Source of the DNA: Tillus elongatus
Taxonomy: Eukaryota; Arthropoda; Insecta; Coleoptera; Cleridae
Reading direction: 5' to 3'
Assembly (NCBI GenBank): GCA_964006375.1
Contig: OZ023264.1
Coordinates: 11,604,225 to 11,668,224, forward strand
Length of the DNA: 64,000 nt
Position numbers and translations under genes: made by a program. This document shows positions 9,900-20,376 of this stretch, piece after piece; positions within the stretch are counted from its first letter, which is position 1; every line of letters starts with the position of its first letter. The notes under the pieces are model-generated. The model had not been told where the DNA came from, did no database searches, and saw nothing but the letters and a program-made list of their open reading frames with translations.

Positions 9900-10345
9900 T
9901 TGTTCATTTAAAATTAATTTTCAGAAAGACCATGCCTCTCTTCATTATACCCATAAGGTTATGAGAATCTTCGCTAGTCATTACCCAGGAGGTAGGTCTA
10001 TATATGATTTGAATAAAATAGGTCATTTGAATGGGATGCAACGTTGAAAATTTACCAAGCATATTCGTAGATTAAAGCGAGTTTGTAATTCAAGTTTGTC
10101 TAATTTTTTATATAAGTTCAGTGGATAGAAAGAGGAGGTTTTATGCAATGGCCAACTAGATCTGTAGACCTGAATACCCTTGACTTTTTATGGAATTATT
10201 TGAAAATCAAGGCCTTTTTTACTCCACCAAAACTCTACGGGAACTGACGGAGAGAATTACTACTGAATGTCACAGAAAAGTCTCGCAGATGTTGGAAAAT
10301 GCCAGAAGACAATTTGATTACAGACTGTATTATGGAAGCCAGTAA
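9900..10345 (+). pseudogene. Internally deleted mariner-type transposase
   Basis: The first part resembles the N-terminal helix-turn-helix region of this mariner group ('YPGGRSIYDLNKIGHLNGMQ', then 'KFTKHIRR'). At about 10115 it jumps to the C-terminal catalytic end: 'WIERGGFMQWPTRSVDLNTL', where 'WPxRSxDLNxLDF' corresponds to the third catalytic Asp region, then 'ENARRQFDYRLYYG' in a shifted frame. Most of the DDE domain is gone. The element appears to continue to the (TA)n array at 10809, where 'gtggacagccta' looks like its 3' terminus. Confidence 0.65.
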
Positions 10346-10806
10346 TGATCATTTTGAACAATTATAAAATTAAAAATACAATTGTTGATTTCCGTTTTCT
10401 AAAACACCCAAATATCTTCTTCCATAGTAAGTAACAACTGGAATTCGATGTTAGTGGAGTCACATGCTAAAAAAAGAGCTGTAGTTACGTTTTAAAACGC
10501 TCTAATAACAGCCTCAAACACTAAATTGTTACTATTATTTTATCAAATATCTCAAAAACGAATCAGTAGATTTTAAAATTGCAGCTTTGAATAGAGAATT
10601 AACAGAGCTTGCCAAAAAGGTGTCACTAGAGCTACCCATTCAAATTAAGGGGGTGAAAATCACCTTGGCTCTGAGTTGAAGACGACAAATCCTGTTAGAG
10701 TTAAAAAAAAAGTGCCTCTCTCACAAGCACAATCTTTGTGTTTTATGGTTTTTCGAAATTCTCAGCAGTTCTCGGGAAAACTGTGGTACAACCGTTTAGT
10801 GGACAG

Positions 10807-10808
<2 letters not shown>

Positions 10809-10884
<76 letters not shown>
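10809..10884. repeat. (TA)n array
   Basis: About 38 TA units immediately after the presumed mariner 3' terminus. Confidence 0.95.
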
Positions 10885-10888
<4 letters not shown>

Positions 10889-11848
10889 CGCCAACTTGCG
10901 TTATATACAATGTTTTTCTTGTTAAAGCAATTTTGCTGCTACAAACAAAGCAGACTCCATTTGCATGCCTCTTTCGAAACATGCTAACGTGCTTTTCAAC
11001 CGTGAGAGTATTCATTGATCCTCCAACGGCCCTCAGAAGCCTCCTGGCATGTTAAGGAACTGATCCATCCCTTGCTAATCCTTCTTATTAAACATAGTAG
11101 GCCTTGGAACCATCAAGATTACATTAACGCTAAATCGTTCAAAGTTCTGGAGGCTTATGCCTCCCTTACAGGACAGTGTCTTATAGTTTTAGAGCTTATT
11201 GGGGCTTATAACTCATATGTTCTTAATTTGTTACATAAGCGGGGTCGGATAAGTTAGGAGATAAAAACGCTGGCTACGAAAAGAAAGTTGATGGTAGTTA
11301 TTTGAGTTCAGCGTTTTAGGCTCAGATTATCTTTTAGAAAGTTACTAGATAAAGTGAAGTTGTTGATAAGCATCATGTACTTATTTTAACTTCGTGGCAT
11401 GTTGAAGAAAGTAATTTGTCATTACTAATACTTATCACGCAAAAGTATATGTAAAGGAATTGAGCCTACATTAGGATCTAGTGTTAAAATTAGTTTTTTT
11501 TTTGCAGAAAGGCATATTTATAGAAGTGAGTCATCGATTGAATAATGTAATCTTCTTCATGGGTAAACTTTTTAAACTAAATGTATATATTTTATTATAA
11601 AGTTACTAAGAGTGTGCATTTTAGAATTAATTTCGACTGTCCAGAGTGTGCCAAAAGCAGGGCAGTATAAAACTGGTATTTTTTTTTATAGAACAGCTGT
11701 GTATTTTTCGATTTTTGAATTCCACATGTAATTCTAAAACGTTCTATTTATAGGTGTGATATATGTAAAATGTCTAGTGAACATAGGCCGACCTCTTGGC
11801 GTTTCGTATTCTTCTCTAATTGCTCATTAGTAAAAAATAAATAAATAA

Positions 11849-11851
<3 letters not shown>
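10885..11851. other. No recognised gene
   Basis: An 80-codon frame (11015-11257) is present but shows no recognisable family. The remainder is AT-rich and ends with a short (AAAT)n run before a (TA)n array. Confidence 0.35.

Positions 11852-11897
<46 letters not shown>
11852..11897. repeat. (TA)n array
   Basis: About 23 TA units forming the left flank, and the TA target, of the DD41D mariner. Confidence 0.95.
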
Positions 11898-11903
<6 letters not shown>

Positions 11904-13813
11904 GGCGCAATGAAAATGAAACAGACCGATTTGCGTCCAGAGAAATTTTTTTTAAGAAACGTTGAAACACGTCAATTTTAATATTGAGGGGACATGTTTT
12001 GACATAAAACTCAACTTTGTCACATCAAACCCTTAAGGGTGGTGATAATAACCCTTATATTTTAAATAGGGAACATGGGTCGAGTGTTACATCATTTGAA
12101 AGCTCTTTATTTTCTGAATTCAGCACACAATTATTTTGGAAGTTTTATCAACTCGCTTAAAAATTATTCACAGTTGAAGATGAAAAAACGCATTTTACTC
12201 ATTCTGATAAGAAATGTACTGATAGTCAATCTGTTGTTGGTTTGTAAAAAAAAATTGACTATCACAACATTTCTTATCGGAATGAGAGAAATGTGGTTTA
12301 TTATTTCAGTTTATCGGTCGGTTTGATACTTGATAGTACTACCGAAAATTAATTTCACAATGGTGTATTCTGTAGAAAATAGAGTTGAAATAATTTTTTT
12401 TTTGCACAAATGATGACTGTGCCAACCGTACCGCAAATTTGTTTAATGAACGACATCCGAACAGACATGTTAACAGAAAATACATTCTGGAGTAAGTTGC
12501 AAAGTTTCGACAAAGTGGTTCTTCAGTAGCCAACAAAAAACGGGATCCTAAACGTGAATTTCCGGTTAGAAATAAGACTACTGAGATTGAAGTTTTAGGA
12601 CAAATTGCTGTAGACCCAACTTTGAGCATGAGAAAATTGGCCACTGTTTCAAACATCAAAAGAAGAACTATTCAGCGAATATTGAAGAAGAATTTTACCA
12701 GTATAAAATTCATCTTGTACAACAACTGAATGAAGATGATTTTGATCGGCGGCTGGAGTTTTGTGAAGTTATGACTGCACGAATAGCTGATAACGGAAAC
12801 TTTCTGTTCAATATCTGTTTTTCAGACGAGTGTACGTTTTTATTAAACTCTACAGTCAATCGTCATAATTGTCCTTATTGGACAGATAATAATCCAAGAA
12901 ATTTTCACGAAGTCCACACTCAAACTCCACAGAAATTGAATGTCTGGACTGGCATTTTTGGAGACCGTTTAATCTGACCAATTTTTCTTGATGGCAATTT
13001 GAGTGGCGAAACGTATTTGGAGTGACTAGAAGATATCGTTTACCTTCTACTAATTGACATTTTTGAAAATGATTATCGCTATCAAGAAAATCAATTAGTG
13101 TTTCAACAAGATGGAGCTCCTCCGCATTTTTCCCAACGTATTAGGGAGTTTTTGAATAGAGAGTTTCCAGACCAATGGATTTGGCGTAGAGGTGCTATTG
13201 AGTGGCCCTCTAGATCACCGGATTTAACTTCTTTAGACATCTTTCTTTGGAGCCATTTAAAGAGTAGGATTTTCGCAACAGAACCGGAGTTTCTGAAAGA
13301 ATTACGACGACGCATTGTTGAAGAATGCCGTCTAATAACTCCACAAATGCTCCAGAATATCAGAGCTCGTTTAGAACAAAATTTGTACTTTTGTATGGAA
13401 GCTGGTGGTCAACAATTTGAACACTTAATTAACTAAATAAACCTTTCTAAACGTTTGGTTTTGTTTTTAAGTTTTTTTAACAAAAAATTGACTAGTTGCA
13501 TTTCTTATCACAATGAATGAAATACGTTCTTGCAACTCAAACTGTTTAAAACCAGTTAATAGAACTTCCAAAAAATTTGTGTGCTGAATTCAGAAAAGAA
13601 AGAGCTTTCAAATGGTGTAACACTCGACCCATGTTCCCTGTTTAAAATACAAGGGTTGTTATCACCACCCTTAGGGAGTTGATGTGACAAAGTTGAGTTT
13701 TATGTCAAAACATGTCCCCCTCAATATTAAAATTGACGTGTTTCAGCGTTTCTTAAAAAATAAAATATTTCTGAACGCAAACCGTTCTGTTTCGTTTTCA
13801 ATGCGCCACCCTG
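11898..13813 (+). mobile_element. Mariner element with ~300 bp inverted repeats
   Basis: Left end '(T)AGGGTGGCGCAATGAAAAT' and the inverse of the right end '(C)AGGGTGGCGCATTGAAAAC' match, and similarity continues inward for roughly 300 bp (for example 'ttgaaagctcttt' near 12098 inverted near 13595). TA dinucleotides flank both ends: the left lies within a (TA)n array, the right is TA at 13814-13815. Length is about 1.9 kb. Inverted repeats this long are unusual for mariner, where about 30 bp is common. The left arm also contains an internal palindrome at 12200-12290. Confidence 0.85.
12360..13436 (+). pseudogene. Mariner transposase, DD41D type, broken
   Basis: This is the cut-and-paste transposase of the surrounding element. 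The order is HTH-like N-terminus ('MVYSVENRVEIIF', then 'RTANLFNERHPNRHVNRKYI'), linker with 'TLSMRKLATVSNIKRRTIQR', then the catalytic domain. The catalytic motifs are 'FSDECTF' (first Asp), 'FQQDGAPPHF' (second Asp) and 'WPSRSPDLTSLDIFLW' (third Asp). Counting residues between the second Asp and the Asp of 'SLDIF' gives 41, hence DD41D. It is dead: a frameshift in a poly-T run near 12395, and stops near 12727, 12976 and 13024. The last 112 codons (13098-13436) are open. Confidence 0.85.
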
Positions 13814-14322
13814 TATAATGATTATTAAGTAAAGGGATATATCTGTGTACATCCATTTCTACTGTTCTGTGTGACAGATTAGTTAGCCTGTTGGACGAGG
13901 TTTCCTATAAGCTGCCGGGGACAATGTCAAGTTATTGAATGATTCTAATATAGGTACAAGCTACAATTTTCAAAAAGCCCCCTCTCACACACAGATACAC
14001 ATGCAATATTTATGGGATTTGAATTAATTAGGATTTTTAGTATTTAACAAAAAATTACATTTACAAGCATCAATTTATTATTAGGTACCAACCAATGTTT
14101 TGCTAAGAAAACTTTTATAATTTGATCAAGCGAAGGCTATGTTTAGGCTTATCGGTGAAAAGGAAATCGAAGTATTTCTGTCTAAATCGATGCATCAGTG
14201 AGAAAAAAGAACAGGCGTCAGAAGTAATAATGATGAAGAAATGATTCATGTAATATTGCATTGCTAGAGTGTCTTTTAGTGTTTTTTTATTTAAAAAAAT
14301 TGACTAATAGAGAGGAAACAGT

Positions 14323-14327
<5 letters not shown>
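13814..14327. other. No recognised gene
   Basis: AT-rich spacer between the mariner and the next (TA)n array; no frames or repeats that I recognise. Confidence 0.4.

Positions 14328-14404
<77 letters not shown>
14328..14404. repeat. (TA)n array
   Basis: About 38 TA units. A GC-rich LINE fragment begins at the next base. Confidence 0.95.
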
Positions 14405-14405
<1 letters not shown>

Positions 14406-15350
14406 GCACTCGTCTGGTTCACGGACGGATCTGGCGGGGAGCGTGGGACGGGGGCAGTAGTTTACTTGTAACGACCGAGGGTAAATCATAGTATTTCCCT
14501 TGGAGTCCATGCAACGGTGTTTCAGGCCGAAATGTACGCCATCTTGCACTGTGTGCCGGAGAACAAGAGGAGGGGCTACACCAACAAGTGAATCCTCAGA
14601 GCCACAGACAGCCAGGCAGCCCTTAAGGCCCTGAGTAGCCCACGGGTAAATTGCAGGCTGATAAGTTAATGCCGAGACGAGATGAGCGACCTAGCTGGGC
14701 ACAGATAGCAAGGCAGCCTTTAAGGCACTAAGTAGCCCAAAGCCCTGGCTGGTAAGTGAGTGGCGAGACGAGACGAGCGACCTGGCTGGGCAGAATGAGG
14801 TCACCCTCATCTGGGTGCCGGGTCACTCGGGGGTCAACGGCAATGAAGAAGCTGACAGTCTCGCGAAAAGAGGGTCAGCAGAACTATTTATGGGACCAGA
14901 ACCGGCTATGGGCGTGACAAAGAGCACTGCCAGAGGAGCCATTAAGCTCTGGGTCAGAAACCAACACAAGGTGTACTGGGCAGACTGTCCAGGGCTCAGA
15001 CATGGGAAGTCAATAATTGACTAACCCAGTTCAAAGAGAGCTGTGGAGCTGCTAAATCTTAGCAGAGGACAGCTCAGAAACATAACAGGTCTCTTGACGG
15101 GACACATGGCCGTCAAGAAACACCTGCATAAAATGGGGCGGTTCGAGGGGGACCTCGCTTGCAGACTCTGCGGCGAGGGGGGGGGAATCAGCCCAGCACA
15201 TCGTGTGAGTGTAAAGCTCTGGACCGCAAAAGACAACTGATCTACGGTCAGTCTAGACCGGAGACAGAGCAATATAAAACTTCACCCTACCAATCGCTGT
15301 GCAGACTAGTTCAAGGCACAGTGATTTTGGAATGGGTAGAGTACTACTAA
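14405..15350 (+). pseudogene. LINE fragment: RNase H and C-terminal zinc knuckle
   Basis: This is the 3' end of an R1/I-type non-LTR retrotransposon. RNase H motifs are in order: 'WFTDGSGGERGTGAVVY' (first Asp), 'FQAEMYAI' (Glu), 'TDSQAALKAL' (Asp), and 'WVPGHSGVNGNEEADSLAKR' (last Asp). The C-terminal segment follows ('AVELLNLSRGQLRNITGLLT', 'KMGRFEGDLACRLCGEGGG'), a Cys/His knuckle region, ending 'VQGTVILEWVEYY' and a stop at about 15350. RT and endonuclease are missing because the copy starts at the (TA)n array. Frames are broken several times. A segment of about 95 bp within RNase H is tandemly duplicated (from 14604 and from 14701). GC content is well above the surroundings. Confidence 0.85.
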
Positions 15351-17092
15351 GGGCATGCACAATCAACCAAAGGTTGCAGTGTTATCGGGGCGGCAAGGTC
15401 GAGGACGAACCCCGAGGAAAAAAAATAACGTTACAGAAGTGCATGGGTACAGGAATACTAATTTTTTTTGTGGTCAAGTCACGGACCCCAAATTCATTTC
15501 ATGAGAATGTCTTTCTGTAAAGACTAGATCATCACAGCTTCGTGGTAGTTATGATTCAATTTGCAGCACTATTTTAGGTAGAATCTGTGGCCTCGTCTCT
15601 CGTTTTCGTGATATCCCCTTGTAACACTTAAAAAACCCACCTGTATAATATAATACATACATTTAACTAATTAGTTTACCCATAAACGACAAAGTTATTT
15701 TATTCAATCGTAGACTAGCCCTGTACCTTCTTCTATGTAAATTTACTCGGATATCTATGTTATAATATTATCGGTATAAAAACGGGCAAAACACATTTTT
15801 GAATAAAATGTTTTCTGCGCCCACTTAATATTGACATCATTACGGATCTGGCTGCTGTAAATCACGTCCATGGAATTGAAACCACTATAATTGGCTAGAA
15901 AATGGGAATTATGTCGGTCTGTAGAGTTGGAAAATGGCTATACAGTGTCGCTTTTAGAGATATTCTGTGCTAGTAGTAGTAATTAAGCGAGATAAGGCTG
16001 AATTTAAATCTCCTCATCTTCCGGAGTCCATCCACTATTTAGCATAGTGTCTAGATTTTCACTCGTTACTCTGAAGCTCGTGGTCTTCCATCACTTGATT
16101 CGGTGCTCTAAAAGGGACCAATCTGATGTGCTCTTTCCACCCTTTTCAAGTTAAGGGCAAAGTATCTGATTTAGGTTTAGTAAATCAGTTTAGAGTATCT
16201 GAATTACATTATTTGTGACTTGCACTAGCACCATTTTCTAACAATATAAAAGTTTTATAATTTAGTTTCTGTTGCGCAAAGAGTTTGAATTCTCAGGTGC
16301 ATAATTCAGTTCTCTCTTCTCTGAAAACAATGTTATATTTCAAAGTTATTAATTATTTTATCATCTAGGTTCTGAGAAAAACATTAAAACCTCATACATG
16401 CGTCCTATTTAGTGGCGCAAAACTCTACAGGGGTGGATGTAGGAAAACAAGAAATATTCTAACCTATTTTCTAACAAGGAATCACTATCTAAGTTTTTTC
16501 ACCTACATTTTATAACGTTCACAAAAACTTTAGGTATTAAAATCAGTCGACAGGGGTTACAATTTTTAAGGAGAAAATTCGCATTTAGTCCACTCGTGGT
16601 GAAGGGCTCCAAATATAGCCATTAAAATCTAACGCATAAAGCGAAATAAAAACCTGAAGAGGTATTACGGTATTTTTTAGCAGCCACATAAAAATTGTTT
16701 TCAACAACCGCCGTATACAGCATCGCATCTGAAAATAGCTTGCAATGATCCAGAACCTGTTCTTGTAACCAATGGCGTTATCCATTCTACGCGCCAGACA
16801 AGCTGAGACGATCGAGTGAACGATCGTTAGCGATGAAAGGAGGGACTGAGACGAGTCCGTGACCGTTGAAATAACTAACAAAAAATATTCAAGAGCATTT
16901 ACACACCGAGGCTCTATAGTGGTGTTAGCAAAGTGCATGACTGGATCAATCTACCTGTGATCAACCATTTTAAATAGTGCAAGAATTTTGTATATCGCAA
17001 TTATTACAAGCAATTATTTTAATTCCGCATAGGTCGTTGGGGCATAATCAGAGCGCTGACTTCGCCTCTATCTTACATTAATGATCTATTTG

Positions 17093-17094
<2 letters not shown>
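15351..17094. other. No recognised gene
   Basis: LINE 3' flank followed by AT-rich sequence. A 117-codon minus frame (16585-16938) has no recognisable motif and looks like non-coding transposon sequence. I see no RNA gene. Confidence 0.4.

Positions 17095-17150
<56 letters not shown>
17095..17150. repeat. (TA)n array
   Basis: About 28 TA units forming the left flank of the foldback MITE. Confidence 0.95.
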
Positions 17151-17156
<6 letters not shown>

Positions 17157-17902
17157 GTTTAAAAAAGACGGGGCAATATTTAAGAGGTTGATTTCCCAGG
17201 TCATTTTATTAAAAAAAATTCCCATAAACATAGGTGCTAAAATGCATTTTTTCCAAGATACAAGGCGTTAATTTTGCTGTAAAAAAACGATTTTAAAAAA
17301 ATAATTCAAAGATCTCCGCATCGCTTGTTTTGAAATTTGGCAGCGTTGTTTGTAGTACTAATGGGCTGATTTGACCTTAATTAGATAAAGATTGTTAAGT
17401 CCATTGGCATTAGGGTGGACACCCCAACACAAATTATTGTTCGTGTTTGTGATTTTCTGTATGATAAATGGATATGCCATAAGAAGGTCTTTATTTTTTA
17501 TCGTGTAAACGATTCAAGATATGGAGAAATTTCAAGAGACAAAAACTTGAAGTTTTAGTTTCTTTATCTCAAAATAATATACAAATCATATTGCAGTCAG
17601 TGGCGTACATTTTTATGTCACTACATTTTGTTGAGGTGTCCCCCCCCCCCATAACGCCAATGGACTTAACAATCTTTATCTAATTAGGGCCAAATCAGCT
17701 CATTAATAATACAAATAATGCTGCCAAATTTCAAAACAATCGGTGAGGAGATATTTGAATTAAAAAAAAAAAATAGTTAAAAAAAATTTAACACCTTGTA
17801 TCTTGGAAACAATGCATTTTAGCACCTATGTTTATGGGAAATTTTTTTCATAAAATGACCTGGGAAATCAACCCCTTAAATATTGCCCCATCTTTTTTAA
17901 AC

Positions 17903-17908
<6 letters not shown>
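17151..17908. mobile_element. Foldback MITE in a (TA)n array
   Basis: Starts 'AGGGTGTTTAAAAAAGACGG' and ends with its inverse ('CATCTTTTTTAAACACCCT'). The two arms match over about 290 bp, including 'cccaggtcattttat' near 17198 and its inverse near 17850, and 'aagtccattggc' near 17397 and its inverse near 17655. A spacer of about 190 bp and a C-run at 17641-17650 lie in the middle. There is no coding capacity, and (TA)n lies on both sides. This fits a non-autonomous TA-target (Tc1/mariner) element. Confidence 0.85.

Positions 17909-17990
<82 letters not shown>
17909..17990. repeat. (TA)n array
   Basis: About 41 TA units shared as the right flank of the foldback MITE and the left flank of the 5.2 kb mariner. 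Confidence 0.95.
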
Positions 17991-17993
<3 letters not shown>

Positions 17994-18277
17994 TGTGTCC
18001 AAGATAACGAGGGCCATTATATGGATCTGCAAAACGATAGCAGATACAGACTTGGTTAAATGGGAGTAAAGTTGCGCACTCAAAAGCCCAACAAAATGGC
18101 GGTTAGATATCTCCGAACTTTTGTGTTTTTGAGATACTTTGAAAAATTTGGATTTTTCGATTTTACATGTTATTTTCTTCTGTTCCTAATGGTCGACTTA
18201 GACCAATACCGACGACACTTCTTTACAGCAACTTTTCATTTTCTTTAGCGTAGCATTGTTGGTTTTTAAATTTGACG

Positions 18278-18751
18278 TTTCCTTTTTGCGGGTCCATAAT
18301 CAACTTTTTTAAAAATACGTCCCTTATTTTCTGATATCATATTTTGAAAGCCCCTTTTATTCCAAATTCAGCGATGTGTCACACGTTGTATTAAGGCAAT
18401 AATTTAATAAACTGAAAATAAAAAGACAAAAGTAAGTTTTGGGAAATACATTGATGTAACAATAGCCGTATTTGGATTGACAGTAACATTAATTTTTGCC
18501 ACACTAGTTTCTTGTTTCCTTTTTGCGGGTCCATCATCAACTTTTTTAAAAATACGGCCCTTATTTTCTGATATCATATTCTGAAAGCTCTTTTTATTCG
18601 GAATTAAGCGATGTGTCACACGTTATAGTGAGGCAATAATTTAATAAACTGAATATAAAAAGACAAAAGTAAGTTTTGGAAAATACATTGATGTAACAAT
18701 AGCCGTATTTGGATTGACAGTAACATACATTTTGCCACACTAGTTTCTTGT
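18278..18751 (+). repeat. 237 bp tandem duplication
   Basis: Two head-to-tail copies, 18278-18514 and 18515-18751, both beginning 'tttcctttttgcgggtcc' and both ending 'cacactagtttcttg', with scattered differences. The duplication lies in the left inverted-repeat arm of the 5.2 kb mariner; the right arm carries only the part that pairs with one copy. Confidence 0.85.
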
Positions 18752-18792
18752 TTAATTTATTGTATAATAAGTAGTAACTGTTTCCAGTAAAT

Positions 18793-19299
18793 ATGTTTTC
18801 TAACGAAAAAAATTTGACATGTTGGCATGTTTCATTTCATCCAACCGTAACTGTTCTGTTGCGGAGCGTATGTATTTGCAGAAATATCCGGAAAGAAGAC
18901 AGCCAAGTAAAAGGACTTATAGCAAATTAGTGATAAACCTTAAAGCATATGGTTCTTTTGAATAACCTGTAGTTTCTCGGCAAATGTTTAGCAATGAGGA
19001 AGTAGTACATAATGTTTGGTTAGCAGTTACTGAGGATCCCGGTACATCAGTCCTGCGGATTGAACGAAACGTTGGTATATCAAAATCAACGAAACATTTT
19101 ATTTGACGAAAACAAAAGTTACATCTGTAAAAGTACAGAATTTCTCAAGGACTCAGACCAGGTGATTAAGAACGACGTCGCGCATTCTGTGAGTGGTACA
19201 CAAGAAAATTCCAGGACAATTTTAATTTTCCATGTCAAATAATATAGTCTGATGAAAGAAAGCATGATTACGCATAATGATATTTTCAATAGAAGAAAT
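18793..19299 (+). pseudogene. Mariner transposase, N-terminal and central part
   Basis: ATG at 18793 starts a frame that must shift early. The homologous frame reads 'NRNCSVAERMYLQKYPERRQ' and 'PSKRTYSKLVINLKAYGSFE', the first HTH, followed after a stop by 'MFSNEEVVHNVWLAVTEDPG' and 'TSVLRIERNVGISKSTKH', the second HTH. The section around 19230-19260 contains the first catalytic region ('SDES'). The frame is cut at 19299 by the hammerhead array, and the codons resume at 20254. It is inactive. Confidence 0.75.
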
Positions 19300-19491
19300 T
19301 AAGTGAGTGGCGAACGTGTCGCCACCTAGTTCGGAACCAAGTACTATGTTGTCACGCCCGCTCCAAATAATACAGAGTATTAAAAATAGAGACGGTATAC
19401 AACTAACTAACAATTTAAAAAATTGTTAGCCCTGGCCCATTTCTACCCCAATATAGGGACAAAGTATGTAAGACTAGATGCATTCTCGCAA

Positions 19492-19552
19492 CAATTAGAA
19501 CCGTAGACCGGTTTCGCTCTCATTAGAGCTCTTCAGTACGGCATACTAATTG
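19492..19552 (-). ncRNA. Type I hammerhead ribozyme, minus copy
   Basis: Read on the minus strand: outer stem I CAATTAG, internal loop TATG, inner stem I CCGTA, core CTGAAGA, stem II GCTCT-AATG-AGAGC, GAAA, self-complementary stem III ACCGGT, cleavage base C (plus position 19506), then TACGG, TT and CTAATTG closing stem I. All invariant core positions are present. Cleavage is predicted between plus positions 19506 and 19505. Confidence 0.8.
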
Positions 19553-19862
19553 CAGCAAAAATGCACCAAAAATAACACGGCTATCGTATAGCCAGTCTTA
19601 AAACACTAAGTGAGTGGCGAACGTGTCGCCACCTAGTTCGGAACCAAGTACTATGTTGTCACGCCCGCTCCAAATAATACAGAGTATTAAAAATAGAGAC
19701 GGTATACAACTAACTAACAATTTAAAAAATTGTTAGCCCTGGCCCATTTCTACCCCAATATAGGGACAAAGTATGTAAGACTAGATGCATTCTCGCAACA
19801 ATTAGAACCGTAGACCGGTTTCGCTATACGATAGCCGTGTTATTTTTGGTGCATTTTTGCTG

Positions 19863-19923
19863 CAATTAGTATGCCGTACTGAAGAGCTCTAATGAGAGCG
19901 AAACCGGTCTACGGTTCTAATTG
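19863..19923 (+). ncRNA. Type I hammerhead ribozyme, plus copy 1
   Basis: Outer stem I 19863-19869 pairs with 19917-19923 and inner stem I 19874-19878 pairs with 19910-19914. The internal loops lie at 19870-19873 and 19915-19916. Core CTGAAGA is at 19879-19885, stem II with a 4-base loop at 19886-19899, GAAA at 19900-19903, stem III ACCGGT at 19903-19908, and C17 at 19909 within a GTC triplet. Stem III has no loop of its own, so efficient cleavage would need two ribozymes pairing, as in dimeric hammerheads of newt and insect satellites. Confidence 0.85.
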
Positions 19924-20169
19924 TTGCGAGAATGCATCTAGTCTTACATACTTTGTCCCTATATTGGGGTAGAAATGGGCCAGGGCTAACAATTTTTTAA
20001 ATTGTTAGTTAGTTGTATACCGTCTCTATTTTTAATACTCTGTATTATTTGGAGCGGGCGTGACAACATAGTACTTGGTTCCGAACTAGGTGGCGACACG
20101 TTCGCCACTCACTTAGTGTTTTAAGACTGGCTATACGATAGCCGTGTTATTTTTGGTGCATTTTTGCTG

Positions 20170-20230
20170 CAATTAGTATGCCGTACTGAAGAGCTCTATT
20201 GAGAGCGAAACCGGTCTACGGTTCTAATTG
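20170..20230 (+). ncRNA. Type I hammerhead ribozyme, plus copy 2
   Basis: Identical to the copy 307 bp upstream except that the stem II loop is ATTG instead of AATG. Core CTGAAGA is at 20186-20192, GAAA at 20207-20210, and the predicted cleavage base is C20216. Cleavage at both plus copies of a transcript would release a 307-nucleotide RNA. Confidence 0.85.
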
Positions 20231-20253
20231 TTGCGAGAATGCATCTAGTCTTA

Positions 20254-20365
20254 AATAGAAGAAATGTTCATTATTGGTCTGAAACCAATCTACGCTCAAA
20301 TAAAACATCGATGCATCAACACCGTTTTGCTTTCAATATGTGGGCTGGTATATTCGGTACCATTC
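20254..20365 (+). pseudogene. Mariner transposase, middle fragment
   Basis: After the hammerhead array and the repeated 12 bp, the transposase frame resumes: 'NRRNVHYWSETNLRSNKT', then 'MHQHRFAFNMWAGIFGT'. The latter corresponds to the 'KLNVWTGIFGD' block of the 11.9 kb mariner. It is cut at about 20365 by the RTE LINE. Confidence 0.75.
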
Positions 20366-20376
20366 GGTATATTCGG

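Larger units (their letters stand above)
19300..20253. mobile_element. Retrozyme-like array of 307 bp hammerhead units
   Basis: Four unit copies: two on the minus strand (19300-19607, and 19608 to about 19825, truncated) and two on the plus strand (about 19826-20094, and 20095-20253, truncated). Equivalent points in adjacent plus units are exactly 307 bp apart (19909 and 20216). The array is flanked by a 12 bp direct repeat, 'aatagaagaaat', at 19288-19299 and 20254-20265. Each complete unit carries a full hammerhead motif. There is no coding capacity. The inversion point sits at a short hairpin ('ggctatacgatagcc'). These traits match the metazoan retrozymes described in the literature, small circular RNAs mobilised by retroelement machinery. 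The retrozyme label is inference. Confidence 0.8.

Noticed and set aside
16585..16938. 117-codon minus-strand frame
   Set aside because: No recognisable motif, and the region reads like non-coding transposon flank; openness alone is weak evidence.
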